Source of the DNA: Micromonospora echinospora
GTDB lineage: Bacteria > Actinomycetota > Actinomycetes > Mycobacteriales > Micromonosporaceae
Length of the DNA: 64,000 bases
Assembly (NCBI RefSeq): GCF_014203425.1
Contig: NZ_JACHJC010000001.1
Coordinates: 3,250,001-3,314,000 of the forward strand
Reading direction: 5' to 3'
Shown in pieces: positions 1 through 15,995 of this stretch (the stretch's first letter is position 1; each line of letters begins with the position of its first letter). A model generated the notes under the pieces. It did no database searches. It was not told the DNA's origin and was given only the letters and a program-made list of their open reading frames with translations. Position numbers and translations under genes: made by a program.

Positions 1-2973
<2,973 letters not shown>

Positions 2974-3052
2974 CTACTAAGCTGCTACGCGTCCACTGTG
3001 CAACTCTGAACACACAACAACCCGCAGGTTGGTTGTTTGATATGTTCATAGA

Positions 3053-3169
3053 GTTACGGCGGTCATGGCGGAGGGGAAACGCCCGGCAACATTCCGAACC
3101 CGGAAGCTAAGCCCTCCAGCGCCGATGGTACTGCACTCGGGAGGGTGTGGGAGAGTAGGACACCGCCGG
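3053..3169 (+). rRNA. rrf: 5S ribosomal RNA
   Basis: The 5S rRNA lies about 80 bases after the 23S 3' end. It starts GTTACGGCGGTCATGGCGG and ends CACCGCCGGA, and the two ends pair to form helix I. The internal block ATTCCGAACCCGGAAGCTAAG is the universal loop region. Length is about 117 nt, normal for actinobacteria. Ends are assigned by pairing and could shift by one or two bases. Confidence 0.97.
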
Positions 3170-3178
3170 ACAAACTTC

Positions 3179-3216
3179 CAGTCGAGGGCCGCCCCAGCAG
3201 GGGCGGCCCTCGACTG
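3179..3216 (+). terminator. rrn operon terminator hairpin
   Basis: A perfect 17-bp GC-rich stem (3179-3195 with 3200-3216) has a 4-base AGCA loop and sits ten bases after the 5S gene. Only a short T run (GTT) follows, as is common for strong actinobacterial terminators. It separates the rRNA operon from the protein gene whose ribosome binding site begins about 30 bases later. Confidence 0.85.
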
Positions 3217-3259
3217 CGTTAGCGTTCTCGGCGGAAACGCCATCAGGAAGGATGTACCT

Positions 3260-6222
<2,963 letters not shown>

Positions 6223-6226
<4 letters not shown>

Positions 6227-7293
6227 CCGGGTACGGCGGGGACACCGCTACCGGCGCGGACCAGGGGCGACCCGGCCGCGCCGGTGCGGGCGGCCGGCTG
6301 GTCGACGCGTACTCGCTTGTCGTCTTCGACCTGGACGGCGTCATCTACCTGATCGACCGGCCCATCCCCGGCGCGGTCGAGGCGGTCGGCCGGCTGCACG
6401 CCGAGGGGCGCGCCGTCGCGTACGCGACGAACAACGCCTCCCGGCGCTCCAGCGAGGTGGCGGACCTGCTCACGGGCATGGGCGTCCCGGCGCAACCGGC
6501 GGAGGTGCTCACCTCCGCGGCGGCCACGGCCGAGCTGCTCCGGGACCGGCTGCCCGAGGGCGCGCCGGTGCTCGTGGTCGGCGCGGAGGCGCTGCGGGCC
6601 GAGCTGCGCGCGGTGGGCCTGCGGCCGGTGTCCACCGCCGACGAGGAGCCCGCCGCCGTGGCCCAGGGCTACGGTCCGCAGGTCGGCTGGTCCGACCTGG
6701 CCGAGGCGTCCCTGGCGGTACGCGCGGGCGCGCCCTGGTACGCCACGAACACCGACCGCACCCTGCCCAGCCCGCGCGGCCCGCTGCCGGGCAACGGCTC
6801 ACTGGTCGCGGTGCTGCGTACCGCGTTGGGTCGTGACCCCGACGTGGTGGTGGGCAAGCCGGAGCCGGCGCTGTTCACCACCGCCGCGCGCCGGGCCGGG
6901 AGCGGGCGCACGCTCGTGGTGGGGGACCGGCTGGACACCGACATCGAGGGCGCGCGCCGGGCTGGGCTGGACAGCCTGCTGGTGCTCACCGGGGTCAGCG
7001 ACGCCGCCGAGCTGCTGGCCGCGCCCGAGGAGCGCCGCCCCACGTACGTCTCGTTCGACCTGGCAGGGCTGTTCGACCCGGCCGCGGTGGTGGCGGTGCC
7101 GGGCCGGGCGACCACCGGCGGCTGGTCGGTGACGGAGGCCGGCGCGGACCTCGTGCTCGACGGCGCGGGGACGCCGCTGGAGGCGCTGGCGGCGCTCTGC
7201 GCGGTGGCCTGGTCGGCGTCGGCCGGGCCGCGCGTGCGGGCGCAGTCCCCGGCGGCGGCGGAGGCGCTCGCCGCGTTCGGCCTGGACGGCTGA
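6223..7293 (+). CDS. HAD-superfamily (class IIA, NagD-like) phosphatase
   Basis: This 356-residue protein starts with GTG in a GTGA overlap with the previous gene. It carries all four HAD motifs: motif I VVFDLDGVIY near residue 30, motif II ATNNASRRS near 65, the lysine of VVGKPEPALF near 207 and motif IV VVGDRLDTDIEGA near 228. The cap between motifs II and III is the class IIA type found in NagD and phosphoglycolate/4-nitrophenyl phosphatases. The exact substrate cannot be read from the sequence; sugar phosphates or phosphoglycolate are usual. In other actinobacteria a homologue also sits between the TPR protein and tlyA. The C-terminal about 60 residues after the HAD core are a family-specific extension. 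Confidence 0.9.
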
Positions 7294-7345
7294 GCGGCGA
7301 ACCGGCCCGACGGCTGAGCGGCGGGCGGCCTGCGCGGCCGATCGA

Positions 7346-7681
7346 CTAGAGCAGCTTGCGGAGCTTCATCAGGTCGAACGGGTTCGCCTTGATCGAGACC
7401 CGCCGGGAGGCGACCGCCGACATCACGTCGAGGCGGCCGTTCACCAGCTCGACCAGGTCGTCGCTTCCGGTGCTCAGCGCGATCTTCGCCTTCGGGTCGT
7501 CGCCGTCGGCCAGGTCGACCAGCCGCCCGCCCTCCAGCCGCCCGTGGAAGGCGGTGCCGAGATCGGTGATCCGGCAGGCGAGAGTGCGGTCCAGGTCGAT
7601 GCGTCCCTGCGTCTCGGCGTTTCGGTCAAGCCGCGCGGCCAGGTCGTGCAACGCCTGCCGGCACTCGTCCACGCTGGCCAC
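7346..7681 (-). CDS. SCP2-type sterol/lipid-carrier domain protein
   Basis: This 111-residue protein starts at GTG 7681, preceded by GGTGAGGAG. The segment from about residue 35 (ITDLGTAFHGRLEGGRLVDLADG) through SDDLVELVNGRLDVMSAVASRRVSI matches the SCP-2 fold pattern: beta strands followed by the DLVELVNG and RVSIKANPFDLMKL helices. Such stand-alone proteins are presumed to bind lipids; the ligand is unknown. It is convergent with the HAD gene and divergent from the phasin-like gene. Confidence 0.75.
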   Translation of the reverse strand: MASVDECRQALHDLAARLDRNAETQGRIDLDRTLACRITDLGTAFHGRLEGGRLVDLADGDDPKAKIALSTGSDDLVELVNGRLDVMSAVASRRVSIKANPFDLMKLRKLL

Positions 7682-7793
7682 ATCGTCTCCTCACCACGAA
7701 CCACGCCGTTTCCCGGCACCGTACCGCAATGGGGCGTCCGGGGTGCCCGGTAGCGTGGCACCTGCACACCTCGCCCCGCGGAAGGACTCAGGC

Positions 7794-8429
7794 ATGCAGG
7801 ACGCGTGGCGCGCCTACCTCGAGCTGGCCATGGGCCTGACGGAGGCGCCCCGGAAGAAGGCACAGGACGCGGTCATGCGCGTCGTCGGCCAGGGTGGCGC
7901 GACCGCCGCCCAGATCCAGACGCTCGCCGAGGAGCTGGTCGCCACCGGCCTGGCGAACCGGGAGTCACTGACGAAGCTGGTCCGCTTCGAGGTGGACCGG
8001 GCGCTGGGCGCGGTCGGGCTGGCCACCGCCGACGAGGTCGCCGAGCTGACCCGCCGGGTGCACGACCTGGAGCGGCAGTTGCGCGAGGCGCGCGGCAACC
8101 TCGGGCCCGGCGAGACGCCGCCCGCCGGAGCGTCCGAGCCTGCCGCCCCGACCGGGGCCGCGGCGCCGTCCGGCGCGACCGCGCCGCAGACCGAGCCGTC
8201 CCGTGCTGAGCCGTCACCGGCAGCGCCGTCCGGGGCCGGGCAGCCGAAGGCCGCCGCCGGGACCCCGGCGACGACGCCGACGAAGGCGGTGGCGAAGAAG
8301 ACGGTGGCCAAGAAGGCGATCGCGAAGAAGCCGCCCGCCACCATGGCCCGTACCCCTGCCGACGGCTCGCCCACCGCGCCCGCCCGGCCGGCGAAGAAGG
8401 CCACCGGGCGCCGGGCGGACGGCTCGTGA
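7794..8429 (+). CDS. Phasin-like coiled-coil protein with Lys/Ala-rich tail
   Basis: This 211-residue protein starts at ATG after GGAAGG. Residues 1-105 are helical (DAWRAYLELAMGLTEAPRKKAQDAVMRVVG ... EVAELTRRVHDLERQLREARG), matching the polyhydroxyalkanoate-granule phasin/PhaF-like family often annotated upstream of tlyA in actinobacteria. Residues about 110-160 are Pro/Ala-rich. The last 45 residues contain repeated KKTVAKKAIAKK motifs like histone H1-type tails, which often bind DNA or polyphosphate. Role unknown; the conserved neighbourhood with tlyA and ppnK supports a real gene. Its stop overlaps the next GTG start. Confidence 0.75.
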   Translation: MQDAWRAYLELAMGLTEAPRKKAQDAVMRVVGQGGATAAQIQTLAEELVATGLANRESLTKLVRFEVDRALGAVGLATADEVAELTRRVHDLERQLREARGNLGPGETPPAGASEPAAPTGAAAPSGATAPQTEPSRAEPSPAAPSGAGQPKAAAGTPATTPTKAVAKKTVAKKAIAKKPPATMARTPADGSPTAPARPAKKATGRRADGS

Positions 8430-8653
8430 CCGCGCCCCGGCCCGGTCCGCCGCCGGGCCCGCGGCCCGGACCGCCCCCGGGGGTACGCCCCGCGCCGGTC
8501 GAGGAGGTCGGCGAGGCGCGGCACCCGGCGGTGGACGCCGCCGTGCTCGGCATGGCCAACGCCGAGGCGCTCGCCCCGGCCGACCAGATCGCCCAGTACG
8601 AGGCGGCGTACGAGACGCTGCGCGAGACCCTCGCCACCATCGACCAGGCCTGA
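8426..8653 (+). CDS. Small conserved actinobacterial protein of unknown function
   Basis: This 75-residue protein begins at GTG in a GTGA overlap with the phasin-like gene. The first 25 residues are Pro/Gly-rich; the rest (HPAVDAAVLGMANAEALAPADQIAQYEAAYETLRETLATI) is a predicted helical hairpin. A small ORF of this kind commonly lies just before tlyA in actinobacteria. I do not recognise a function. The end lies 21 bases before the tlyA start. Confidence 0.65.
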   Translation: MTAPRPGPPPGPRPGPPPGVRPAPVEEVGEARHPAVDAAVLGMANAEALAPADQIAQYEAAYETLRETLATIDQA

Positions 8654-8674
8654 GCAGAGGCGGAGACACACCTG

Positions 8675-9519
<845 letters not shown>

Positions 9520-9523
<4 letters not shown>

Positions 9524-10404
9524 GCCGCACCGCGCTGCTGGTGACGCACACCGGCCGTCGACGCAGCACCGAGCACGCCCGCGCGGTGGCCGCCGACCTG
9601 ATCGCCGCCGGTTTCGAGGTGCGGGTGGTGGCCGAGGAGGCCGACGACCTGGACCTGCCCGGAGTGGTGCCGGTGACCGGTCCGGAGGCGGCCGAGGGCG
9701 CCGAGATCGTCTTCGCGCTCGGCGGGGACGGCACGTTCCTGCGCGCGGCCGAGCTGGCCCGCCCGACGAAGGTCCCGTTGCTGGGCATCAATCTCGGCAA
9801 GGTCGGCTTCCTCGCGGAGGCGGAGATCGACGACCTGGACACCGCGGTACGTGACGTGGTCGAGCGCAACTACAGCGTGGACGAACGGCTCACGCTGGAC
9901 GTCACCGCCGAGTTCGAGGGCGGGCCGACCATCGAGTCGTGGGCGCTGAACGAGATCAGCGTGGAGAAGGGCGAGCGCGCCCAGATGCTGGAGCTGCTCG
10001 TCGACGTGGACGGCCGGCCGCTGTCCCGGTACGGCTGCGACGGCGTGATCTGCGCGACCCCGACCGGCTCCACGGCGTACGCGTTCTCCGGCGGCGGGCC
10101 GGTGGTCTGGCCCGAGGTGGAGGCGCTGCTGCTGGTGCCGATCAGCGCGCACGCGCTGTTCAGCCGCCCGCTGGTGACCGCGCCGACGTCGACGTTCGTC
10201 ATCACCGTCGACCCGTTCACCACCCTGGCCGTGCTCTGCTGCGACGGCCGGCGCGTCTACGACCTGCCGCCCGGCGCCCGGGTCACGGTACGCCGGGGCA
10301 CGTTGCCGGTGCGCATCGTACGGTTGCGGGCGCGCCCGTTCACCGACCGGCTGGTGGCCAAGTTCGACCTGCCCGTCCAGGGCTGGCGGGGCAACCGTCG
10401 CTGA
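9520..10404 (+). CDS. ppnK: NAD kinase
   Basis: This 294-residue protein starts at GTG within a GTGA overlap with tlyA. It has the NAD-kinase signature GGDGTFLRAAE (near residue 68) and the diagnostic LNEISVEKG and CATPTGSTAYAFSGGGP segments, which form the nucleotide and NAD sites. It phosphorylates NAD to NADP. Position between tlyA and recN is the standard actinobacterial order. Confidence 0.96.
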
Positions 10405-10412
10405 CCGACGGA

Positions 10413-11021
10413 TCAGCGGAAACCTCCGTTCGGACCACCGGCCCGGGCCGCCGCGCGCGTTACGGTGGGCGTACGGGCCGCGATGAGGTGAGTCCGGGCG
10501 CGGCGGTGAGGCCCGCCGCTTCCGGATGCGTGGCCCGGATGTCGCGGGCTCGGCCAGGGGGTGGTCGGGGCCGCGACGGTCGGGACGCCGGAGCGTCGAA
10601 GCCGGCCGCGGCGGGCGGACCGGCGCGCCGCGTCCGATCGGGTGTCGACCCCGTCGGGCGGACAGGTCGCGGAGCCGCCGCCGGAGGAAGCGGCGGCGCG
10701 CGAGCTGGGCGACGCGATCTCCGGCGTCCCGGCCCTCCACCGCGCTGTGCTCGTGTCCACCTGGCGACATGTCGCCGGTGCGGCGGCCATCAGGTCGGCC
10801 AGCCGGCCGTGGTCGGGCACCAGCAGGCCGATCGCGGTGCGACCGTCCACCACGGCCAATCGGCGGCCCAGCCGCCGCGTGAAGTCACCGACGCGGGCTG
10901 TGTTCGCGCATACCAGGCAGCGGTAGAGCTCCTCCTCGTCCGCGGTCAGGCCGATCTCCTCCAACACACAGCTGAGCTGCACGGGTGCCCCGCCCCGCCC
11001 GGCCGGCTGGTCAACTGTCAC
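10413..11021 (-). pseudogene. Decayed regulator-like reading frame (N-terminal HTH remnant)
   Basis: The region between ppnK and recN holds a minus-strand frame whose first about 55 residues (VLEEIGLTADEEELYRCLVCANTARVGDFTRRLGRRLAVVDGRTAIGLLVPD) resemble the winged-helix start of TrmB/LuxR-type regulators. The remainder is Arg/Pro/Ser-rich and looks like out-of-frame GC-rich DNA. The simplest reading is a truncated or frameshifted regulator gene. A genuine short helix-turn-helix protein cannot be excluded. Confidence 0.45.
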
Positions 11022-11045
11022 AGGGCGGGGCTACTGTCGGGTGCT

Positions 11046-12803
11046 GTGCTGGAAGAGCTGCGCATCACCGGACTGGGCGTCATCGAGGACACCACGCTGC
11101 CGCTGGCCGCGGGGATGAACGTCATCACCGGCGAGACCGGCGCCGGGAAGACCATGGTGGTGACCGGCCTCGGCCTGCTCTTCGGCGGCCGCGCCGACGC
11201 CGGCCGGGTGCGCGCCCAGCCGGGCCGCGCGGTGGTGGAGGGCCGGCTGCGTCTGGGCGGGCGGGTGGCCGAGTCGGTGCACGCCCGCATCATCGACGCC
11301 GGCGGCGAGCCCGACGAGGACGGCTCGCTGCTGCTCAGCCGCACCGTCACCATCGAGGGGCGCTCCCGTGCGCACCTGGGCGGCCGGGCCATGCCGGTGT
11401 CCACGCTCGGCGAGGTCGGTGAACAGGCGCTCGCCGTGCACGGCCAGTCCGACCAGCTGCGGCTGCTGCGCCCGGCCGAGCAGCGGGCCTCGCTCGACCG
11501 GTTCGCCGGCCCCGAGCACGAGAAGCTGCTCGACGCGCTGCGCGAGACGTACGCCCGGTGGCGCACCGTCGTCGACGACCTGGCCGACCGGCGGCGCAAC
11601 GCGCGCGAGCGCAACCAGGAGGCCGACCTGCTGCGGCTGGGCCTGGACGAGATCACCCGGGTCGACCCCCAGCCGGGGGAGGACGACGAGCTGAAGGCGG
11701 AGGCGCAGCGGCTGGAGCACGCCGAAGGGCTGCGCACCGCGGCGCAGGTCGCGCAGCAGTGCGTGGCCGGCGGCGTCGAGGCGGCCGACGAGACGCCGGA
11801 CGCGGCGGCGCTGCTCGGCACCGCGCGGCGCACGCTGGAGGCGCAGGCCGGCACCGACCCGGCGCTGGGCGAGCTGGCGGCCCGGCTGGAGGAGGCCGCC
11901 ACGCTGGTCACCGACGTGGCCGCGGAGCTGTCCACCTACCTGGCCGCGCTGGACGCCGACCCGGCCCGCCTGCAGACCGTCTACGAGCGGCGGGCCGCGT
12001 TGCGCGGGCTCACCCGCAAGTACGCCGACGACGTCGACGGCGTGGTCGCCTGGGCCGAGCGGGCCCGGACCCGGCTGTCCGATCTGGACACCTCCGACGA
12101 GCTGCTGGACGAGCTGGACCGCGAGGCGACCCGGCTCGCCGGTGAGGTGGCCGACCTCGCCGGCCGGGTGTCGGCGTCCCGGCGGGAGGCCGCGGTCCGC
12201 TTCGCCGAGGAGGTGACTGTCGAGCTGGCCGGGCTGGCCATGCCGCACGCCCGCATCGAGGTGGCGGTGCTGCCCCGGCCGGCGGGCCGGTCCGAGCCGA
12301 GCCTGCCGGTCAACGGCGTCGAGACCGGTGTCGGCGCGGACGGCGCCGACGAGGTGGAGCTGCGGCTGCTGGCCCACCCGGGCGCGCCGGCGCTGCCGCT
12401 GCAGAAGGGCGCCTCCGGCGGCGAGCTGTCCCGGGTGATGCTCGCCATCGAGGTGGTCTTCGCCGGTTCCGGCGGCCCGCCCACGCTGGTGTTCGACGAG
12501 GTCGACGCGGGTGTCGGCGGCCAGGCCGCGGTGGAGATCGGCCGCCGGCTGGCCCGGCTGGCCCGCAGCCACCAGGTGCTCGTGGTCACCCACCTGCCGC
12601 AGGTCGCCGCGTTCGCCGACCGGCACCTGGTGGTGGCCAAGGACACCGGGGGAGCGGTCACCACGAGCGGAGTGCGCGTGGTGGAGGACACCGAGCGCGC
12701 CCGGGAGCTGGCCCGGATGCTCGCCGGTTTGCCGGACTCGGATCTGGGTATCGCCCATGCCGAGGAGCTCCTGGCCGTGGCGGCCAAGGAAAGGCGTCCG
12801 TGA
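11046..12803 (+). CDS. recN: DNA repair ATPase RecN
   Basis: This 585-residue SMC-like protein acts in double-strand-break repair. The GTG start gives MLEELRITGLGVIEDTTLPL, the normal RecN N-terminus. Walker A GETGAGKT is near residue 30; the AVHGQSDQLRLL segment near 135, the ABC signature KGASGGELSRV near 460, Walker B TLVFDEVDAGVGG near 480 and the VVTHLPQVAAFADRH loop near 515 are all present. The middle is long helical coiled coil, as expected. It follows the decayed regulator region, so it probably has its own promoter. Confidence 0.95.
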   Translation: MLEELRITGLGVIEDTTLPLAAGMNVITGETGAGKTMVVTGLGLLFGGRADAGRVRAQPGRAVVEGRLRLGGRVAESVHARIIDAGGEPDEDGSLLLSRTVTIEGRSRAHLGGRAMPVSTLGEVGEQALAVHGQSDQLRLLRPAEQRASLDRFAGPEHEKLLDALRETYARWRTVVDDLADRRRNARERNQEADLLRLGLDEITRVDPQPGEDDELKAEAQRLEHAEGLRTAAQVAQQCVAGGVEAADETPDAAALLGTARRTLEAQAGTDPALGELAARLEEAATLVTDVAAELSTYLAALDADPARLQTVYERRAALRGLTRKYADDVDGVVAWAERARTRLSDLDTSDELLDELDREATRLAGEVADLAGRVSASRREAAVRFAEEVTVELAGLAMPHARIEVAVLPRPAGRSEPSLPVNGVETGVGADGADEVELRLLAHPGAPALPLQKGASGGELSRVMLAIEVVFAGSGGPPTLVFDEVDAGVGGQAAVEIGRRLARLARSHQVLVVTHLPQVAAFADRHLVVAKDTGGAVTTSGVRVVEDTERARELARMLAGLPDSDLGIAHAEELLAVAAKERRP

Positions 12804-12821
12804 TACCCCGATTGTGAGCGC

Positions 12822-12851
12822 AAGCACACCGGGGCGGGTTCCGGTGTGCTT
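12822..12851 (+). terminator. Candidate terminator after recN
   Basis: An 11-bp perfect stem AAGCACACCGG/CCGGTGTGCTT with an 8-base loop lies 18 bases after the recN stop. It lacks a T run, so intrinsic termination is plausible but not assured. Confidence 0.5.
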
Positions 12852-12912
12852 CCCTGGGTAGGCGGCCCTGCTCAGGCATGTCGCGACAGCAAAACCTGCC
12901 TCACATGCCAGG

Positions 12913-14100
12913 ATGGTCACGATGCGTCTACCCATACTGCGCCGGAGCCGGAACCCGGAGCCGGGCTCCATCGTCGGCACCGCGCGCCTCGATCGCCGGA
13001 CGAAACGGCTGGTCGGGCGGCTGCGCCCCGGCGACATCGCGGTCATCGACCACGTCGACCTGGACCGGGTGGCGGCCGACTCGCTCGTCGCGGTGGGCGT
13101 GGCGGCGGTGCTCAACGCCAAGCCGTCGGTCTCCGGGCGCTATCCCAACCTCGGTCCGGAGGTGCTGATCTCCGCGGGCATCCCGCTGCTGGACGACCTC
13201 GGCGAGAGCGTCTTCGAGCAGGTCCGCGAGGGCGGCCGGGTCCGCATCGAGGGCAACACGGTCTTCGTGGGCGACGAGCCGGTCGCGCACGGCACGTTGC
13301 AGGACGCCGAGACCGTGGCCAAGTCGATGGCCGACGCCCGGGAGGGCCTGTCGGTGCAGTTGGAGGCGTTCGCCGCCAACACGATGGACTATCTGCGCCA
13401 GGAACGTGACCTGCTGCTCGACGGTGTCGGCGTACCGGAGATCCAGACCCAGATCCAGGGCCGGCACTGCCTGATCGTGGTGCGCGGCTACGACTACAAG
13501 GCGGACCTGGACGTGCTCCGCCCGTACATCCGGGAGTTCAAGCCGGTGCTGATCGGCGTCGACGGCGGGGCGGACGCGCTCGTCGAGGCGGGCTACACCC
13601 CGGACATGATCATCGGGGACATGGACTCGGTCACCGACGACGTGCTGCGCTGCGGCGCCGAGGTGATCGTGCACGCCTATCCGGACGGGCGGGCCCCGGG
13701 CCTGGCCCGGGTCAACGGTCTCGGCGTACCGGCCATCACCTTCCCGGCGGCGGCCACCAGCGAGGATCTCGCCATGCTGCTGGCCGACGAGAAGGGCGCC
13801 TCGCTGCTGGTTGCCGTCGGCACCCACGCCACCCTGGTGGAGTTCCTGGACAAGGGCCGCGGCGGCATGGCGTCGACGTTCCTGACCCGCCTGAAGGTGG
13901 GCGGCAAGCTGGTCGACGCCAAGGGCGTCAGCCGGCTCTACCGGCAGAGCATCTCCGGGTCGTCGCTGCTGCTGCTGGTCCTGTCGGCGGTGGCCGCGAT
14001 GGCCTCCGCGGTGGCGGTCTCCACCGTTGGGAAGGCGTATTTGGGCGTGGTCTCCGAATGGTGGGACAATTTCGTGTTCCAGCTCGGCCAGCTCTTCTAG
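12913..14100 (+). CDS. steA: SteA-like cytokinetic-ring / thiamine-pyrophosphokinase-fold protein
   Basis: This 395-residue protein has the conserved actinobacterial SteA layout (Rv1697 family). It has an N-terminal domain with GSIVGTARLDRRTKRLVGRLRPGDIAVIDH, a central thiamine-pyrophosphokinase-like domain with VLIGVDGGADALVEAGYTPDMIIGDMDSV near residue 215, and one C-terminal membrane helix (SSLLLLVLSAVAAMASAVAV, near 352-371). In corynebacteria SteA works with SteB at the division septum and influences cell-wall integrity; whether it has kinase activity is unknown. A second ATG lies at 12922. The next gene is the partner steB, 28 bases downstream. Confidence 0.88.
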   Translation: MVTMRLPILRRSRNPEPGSIVGTARLDRRTKRLVGRLRPGDIAVIDHVDLDRVAADSLVAVGVAAVLNAKPSVSGRYPNLGPEVLISAGIPLLDDLGESVFEQVREGGRVRIEGNTVFVGDEPVAHGTLQDAETVAKSMADAREGLSVQLEAFAANTMDYLRQERDLLLDGVGVPEIQTQIQGRHCLIVVRGYDYKADLDVLRPYIREFKPVLIGVDGGADALVEAGYTPDMIIGDMDSVTDDVLRCGAEVIVHAYPDGRAPGLARVNGLGVPAITFPAAATSEDLAMLLADEKGASLLVAVGTHATLVEFLDKGRGGMASTFLTRLKVGGKLVDAKGVSRLYRQSISGSSLLLLVLSAVAAMASAVAVSTVGKAYLGVVSEWWDNFVFQLGQLF

Positions 14101-14128
14101 CTCCCCCGACGATCAAGAGGCTGCAAGC

Positions 14129-15070
14129 GTGATCAACTTTCGCTACCACGTGGTGTCCCTGACCGCGGTCTTCCTGGCGCTGGCGATCGGCCTGGTGGTC
14201 GGCACCGCCGCGCTCAACGGGCCGGTCGCCGACTCGTTGCGGGAGAACGTCAACGGTCTGCGCAAGGACAACTCGCTGATGCGCCAGACAGTCAACAGCA
14301 TGCAGAAGCAGCTGGAGACCGAGGAGGACTTCGCCGCCGAGATGGCCCAGCTGGTCCTGCCCGGCAAGCTGACCGGCCGCCGGGTGCTGGTGCTCACCCT
14401 GCCCAGTGGCCGCGACCAGGCCGAGGGCGTGACGAAGATGCTCCAGACCGCGGGTGCCGACATCACCGGCCGGATCGACGTCCAGGACAAGTTCGTCAAC
14501 CCGGACAGCAACAACAACCTGCTGGAGCTGGCGGTCACCGCCGCCCGTCCGAACAGCGCCCCCACCGTCAACCTGCCCGGCAACGGGCACGGCGTGGAGA
14601 CCTCCAGCGCGCTGCTGGCGAACGTCCTGGTGGACCGCCCCGCGGGCAGCCCGGCGGTCAGCGAGGCCGACCGGCGCGCCGTGCTGGAGCACTACGCCAC
14701 CGCCGGCTACCTCACCCCGGCGGACAAGATCTCCACCGCCGCCGAGGCGGTGGTGATGGTCACCGGCCAGCCGTACGTGGACAAGGACTCGGCGAAGAAG
14801 GACGAGTCGGTGGTGAAGATCGCCGAGCAGTTCGACCAGGCCGGGGCGCTCGTGGTCGCCGGCATGGGCTCGACCGGCGGGAACCTGGTCTCCGTGGTCC
14901 GCGGCGACCCGGTGCTGTCGCAGACCATCTCCACCGTCGACAACGCCAACACCGTGCAGGGCCAGCTGGGCACCAGCCTCGCACTGGCGCAGCAGCTCAC
15001 CGAGAAGAAGACCGGCCAGTACGGCGTGGGCGACAACGCCACCTCCCGGGTGCCTACACTGCCCCGGTGA
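14129..15070 (+). CDS. steB: SteB/MctB-like membrane-anchored protein
   Basis: This 313-residue protein begins at GTG with INFRYHVVSLTAVFLALAIGLVVGTAAL, a single N-terminal membrane anchor typical of the Rv1698/MctB family. A coiled-coil segment follows (SLRENVNGLRKDNSLMRQTVNSMQKQLE, residues 33-60) and then an extracytoplasmic alpha/beta domain. In corynebacteria SteB partners SteA at the septum; the mycobacterial member was also described as a copper-related channel, which is less likely for an organism without a mycolate membrane. Tight spacing after steA suggests an operon. Confidence 0.88.
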   Translation: MINFRYHVVSLTAVFLALAIGLVVGTAALNGPVADSLRENVNGLRKDNSLMRQTVNSMQKQLETEEDFAAEMAQLVLPGKLTGRRVLVLTLPSGRDQAEGVTKMLQTAGADITGRIDVQDKFVNPDSNNNLLELAVTAARPNSAPTVNLPGNGHGVETSSALLANVLVDRPAGSPAVSEADRRAVLEHYATAGYLTPADKISTAAEAVVMVTGQPYVDKDSAKKDESVVKIAEQFDQAGALVVAGMGSTGGNLVSVVRGDPVLSQTISTVDNANTVQGQLGTSLALAQQLTEKKTGQYGVGDNATSRVPTLPR

Positions 15071-15130
15071 CCGCTGCGGGCCGCCCGGTCCGTGCCGCGT
15101 CGCGTTCGAAGTCCGGATCGAGGAGGTCCC

Positions 15131-15994
15131 GTGAGACTGGGTCGGCTGCTCGCCGTGGGCGCCGGGGTGCTGGCCGCCCGCTACACGCTGCGCCAGACGC
15201 GCACGTCGCCGGGCGGGCCGGCGCTGGAGCGCACCAACTACCGGGGCCGCACGGTGACCCTGGCCGCCGGTCCGGCCCTCGCAGTGGGCGCGGCCACCGG
15301 CGCCGCGCTGGGCGCCGGCAGCGCACCGGCCGGCGCCGCCGCGCTCGTCGCCGGGCTCGGCGCGGGCGCTGTCGGCCTCTACGACGACGTGGTCGGCGCA
15401 CGCCCCGAGCAGAAGGCCGCCAAGGGCTTCGCCGGGCACCTCGCCGCGCTGCGCGAGGGTCAGGTCACCGCCGGGATGGTGAAGGTCGCCGGGGTCGGTG
15501 TGGCCGGGCTCGGCGCCGCGGCGCTGCTCGCCGCCGACCGGCGGGTCGCCGCACACCCCCGCCGCCAGCGGGCCGGCGCGTTCGGCCGAGGGCTCGACGT
15601 GCTGCTCGGCGCCGGCGTGGTGGCCGGCACCGCGAACCTGGTCAACCTGCTCGACCTGCGGCCCGGCCGGGCGCTGAAGTCCGGCATGCTGCTCGGCGCG
15701 CCACTGACCACCGGCCCGTACGGCGGCATCGCGGCGGGCGCGGTCGGCGCGTCGGCCGCGCTCGTCGGGGACGACCTCGGCGAACGGGTGATGGTCGGGG
15801 ACAGCGGCGCCAACGCGCTCGGCGCGCTGCTCGGGGTGAGCATCGCCGCGCGTACCGGGCCGCTGGGCCGGGCCGGCGTGCTGGCCGTGCTCGCCGCGCT
15901 CACCGCCGCCAGCGAGAAGGTCAGCTTCACCCAGGTCATCGCGTCCACGCCGGGGCTGCGGCACCTCGACGAACTGGGCCGGCTGCCCGACTGA
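15131..15994 (+). CDS. MraY/WecA-like prenyl-phosphate sugar-1-phosphate transferase homologue
   Basis: This 287-residue membrane protein starts at GTG after a perfect GAGGAGGT site. It is very Ala/Gly-rich, with several hydrophobic segments. Family landmarks are the Asp pair in LYDDVVG (near residue 84), NLVNLLDLRPGRALK (near 170) and VGDSGANALGALLG (near 222), which match the Mg-binding and catalytic positions of the MraY/WecA (glycosyl transferase 4) family. It is shorter than MraY, and its acceptor and sugar are unknown. It lies directly before the MurJ-like gene and a GT4 glycosyltransferase, so a cell-envelope glycan role is likely. Confidence 0.75.
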   Translation: MRLGRLLAVGAGVLAARYTLRQTRTSPGGPALERTNYRGRTVTLAAGPALAVGAATGAALGAGSAPAGAAALVAGLGAGAVGLYDDVVGARPEQKAAKGFAGHLAALREGQVTAGMVKVAGVGVAGLGAAALLAADRRVAAHPRRQRAGAFGRGLDVLLGAGVVAGTANLVNLLDLRPGRALKSGMLLGAPLTTGPYGGIAAGAVGASAALVGDDLGERVMVGDSGANALGALLGVSIAARTGPLGRAGVLAVLAALTAASEKVSFTQVIASTPGLRHLDELGRLPD

Positions 15995-15995
15995 C

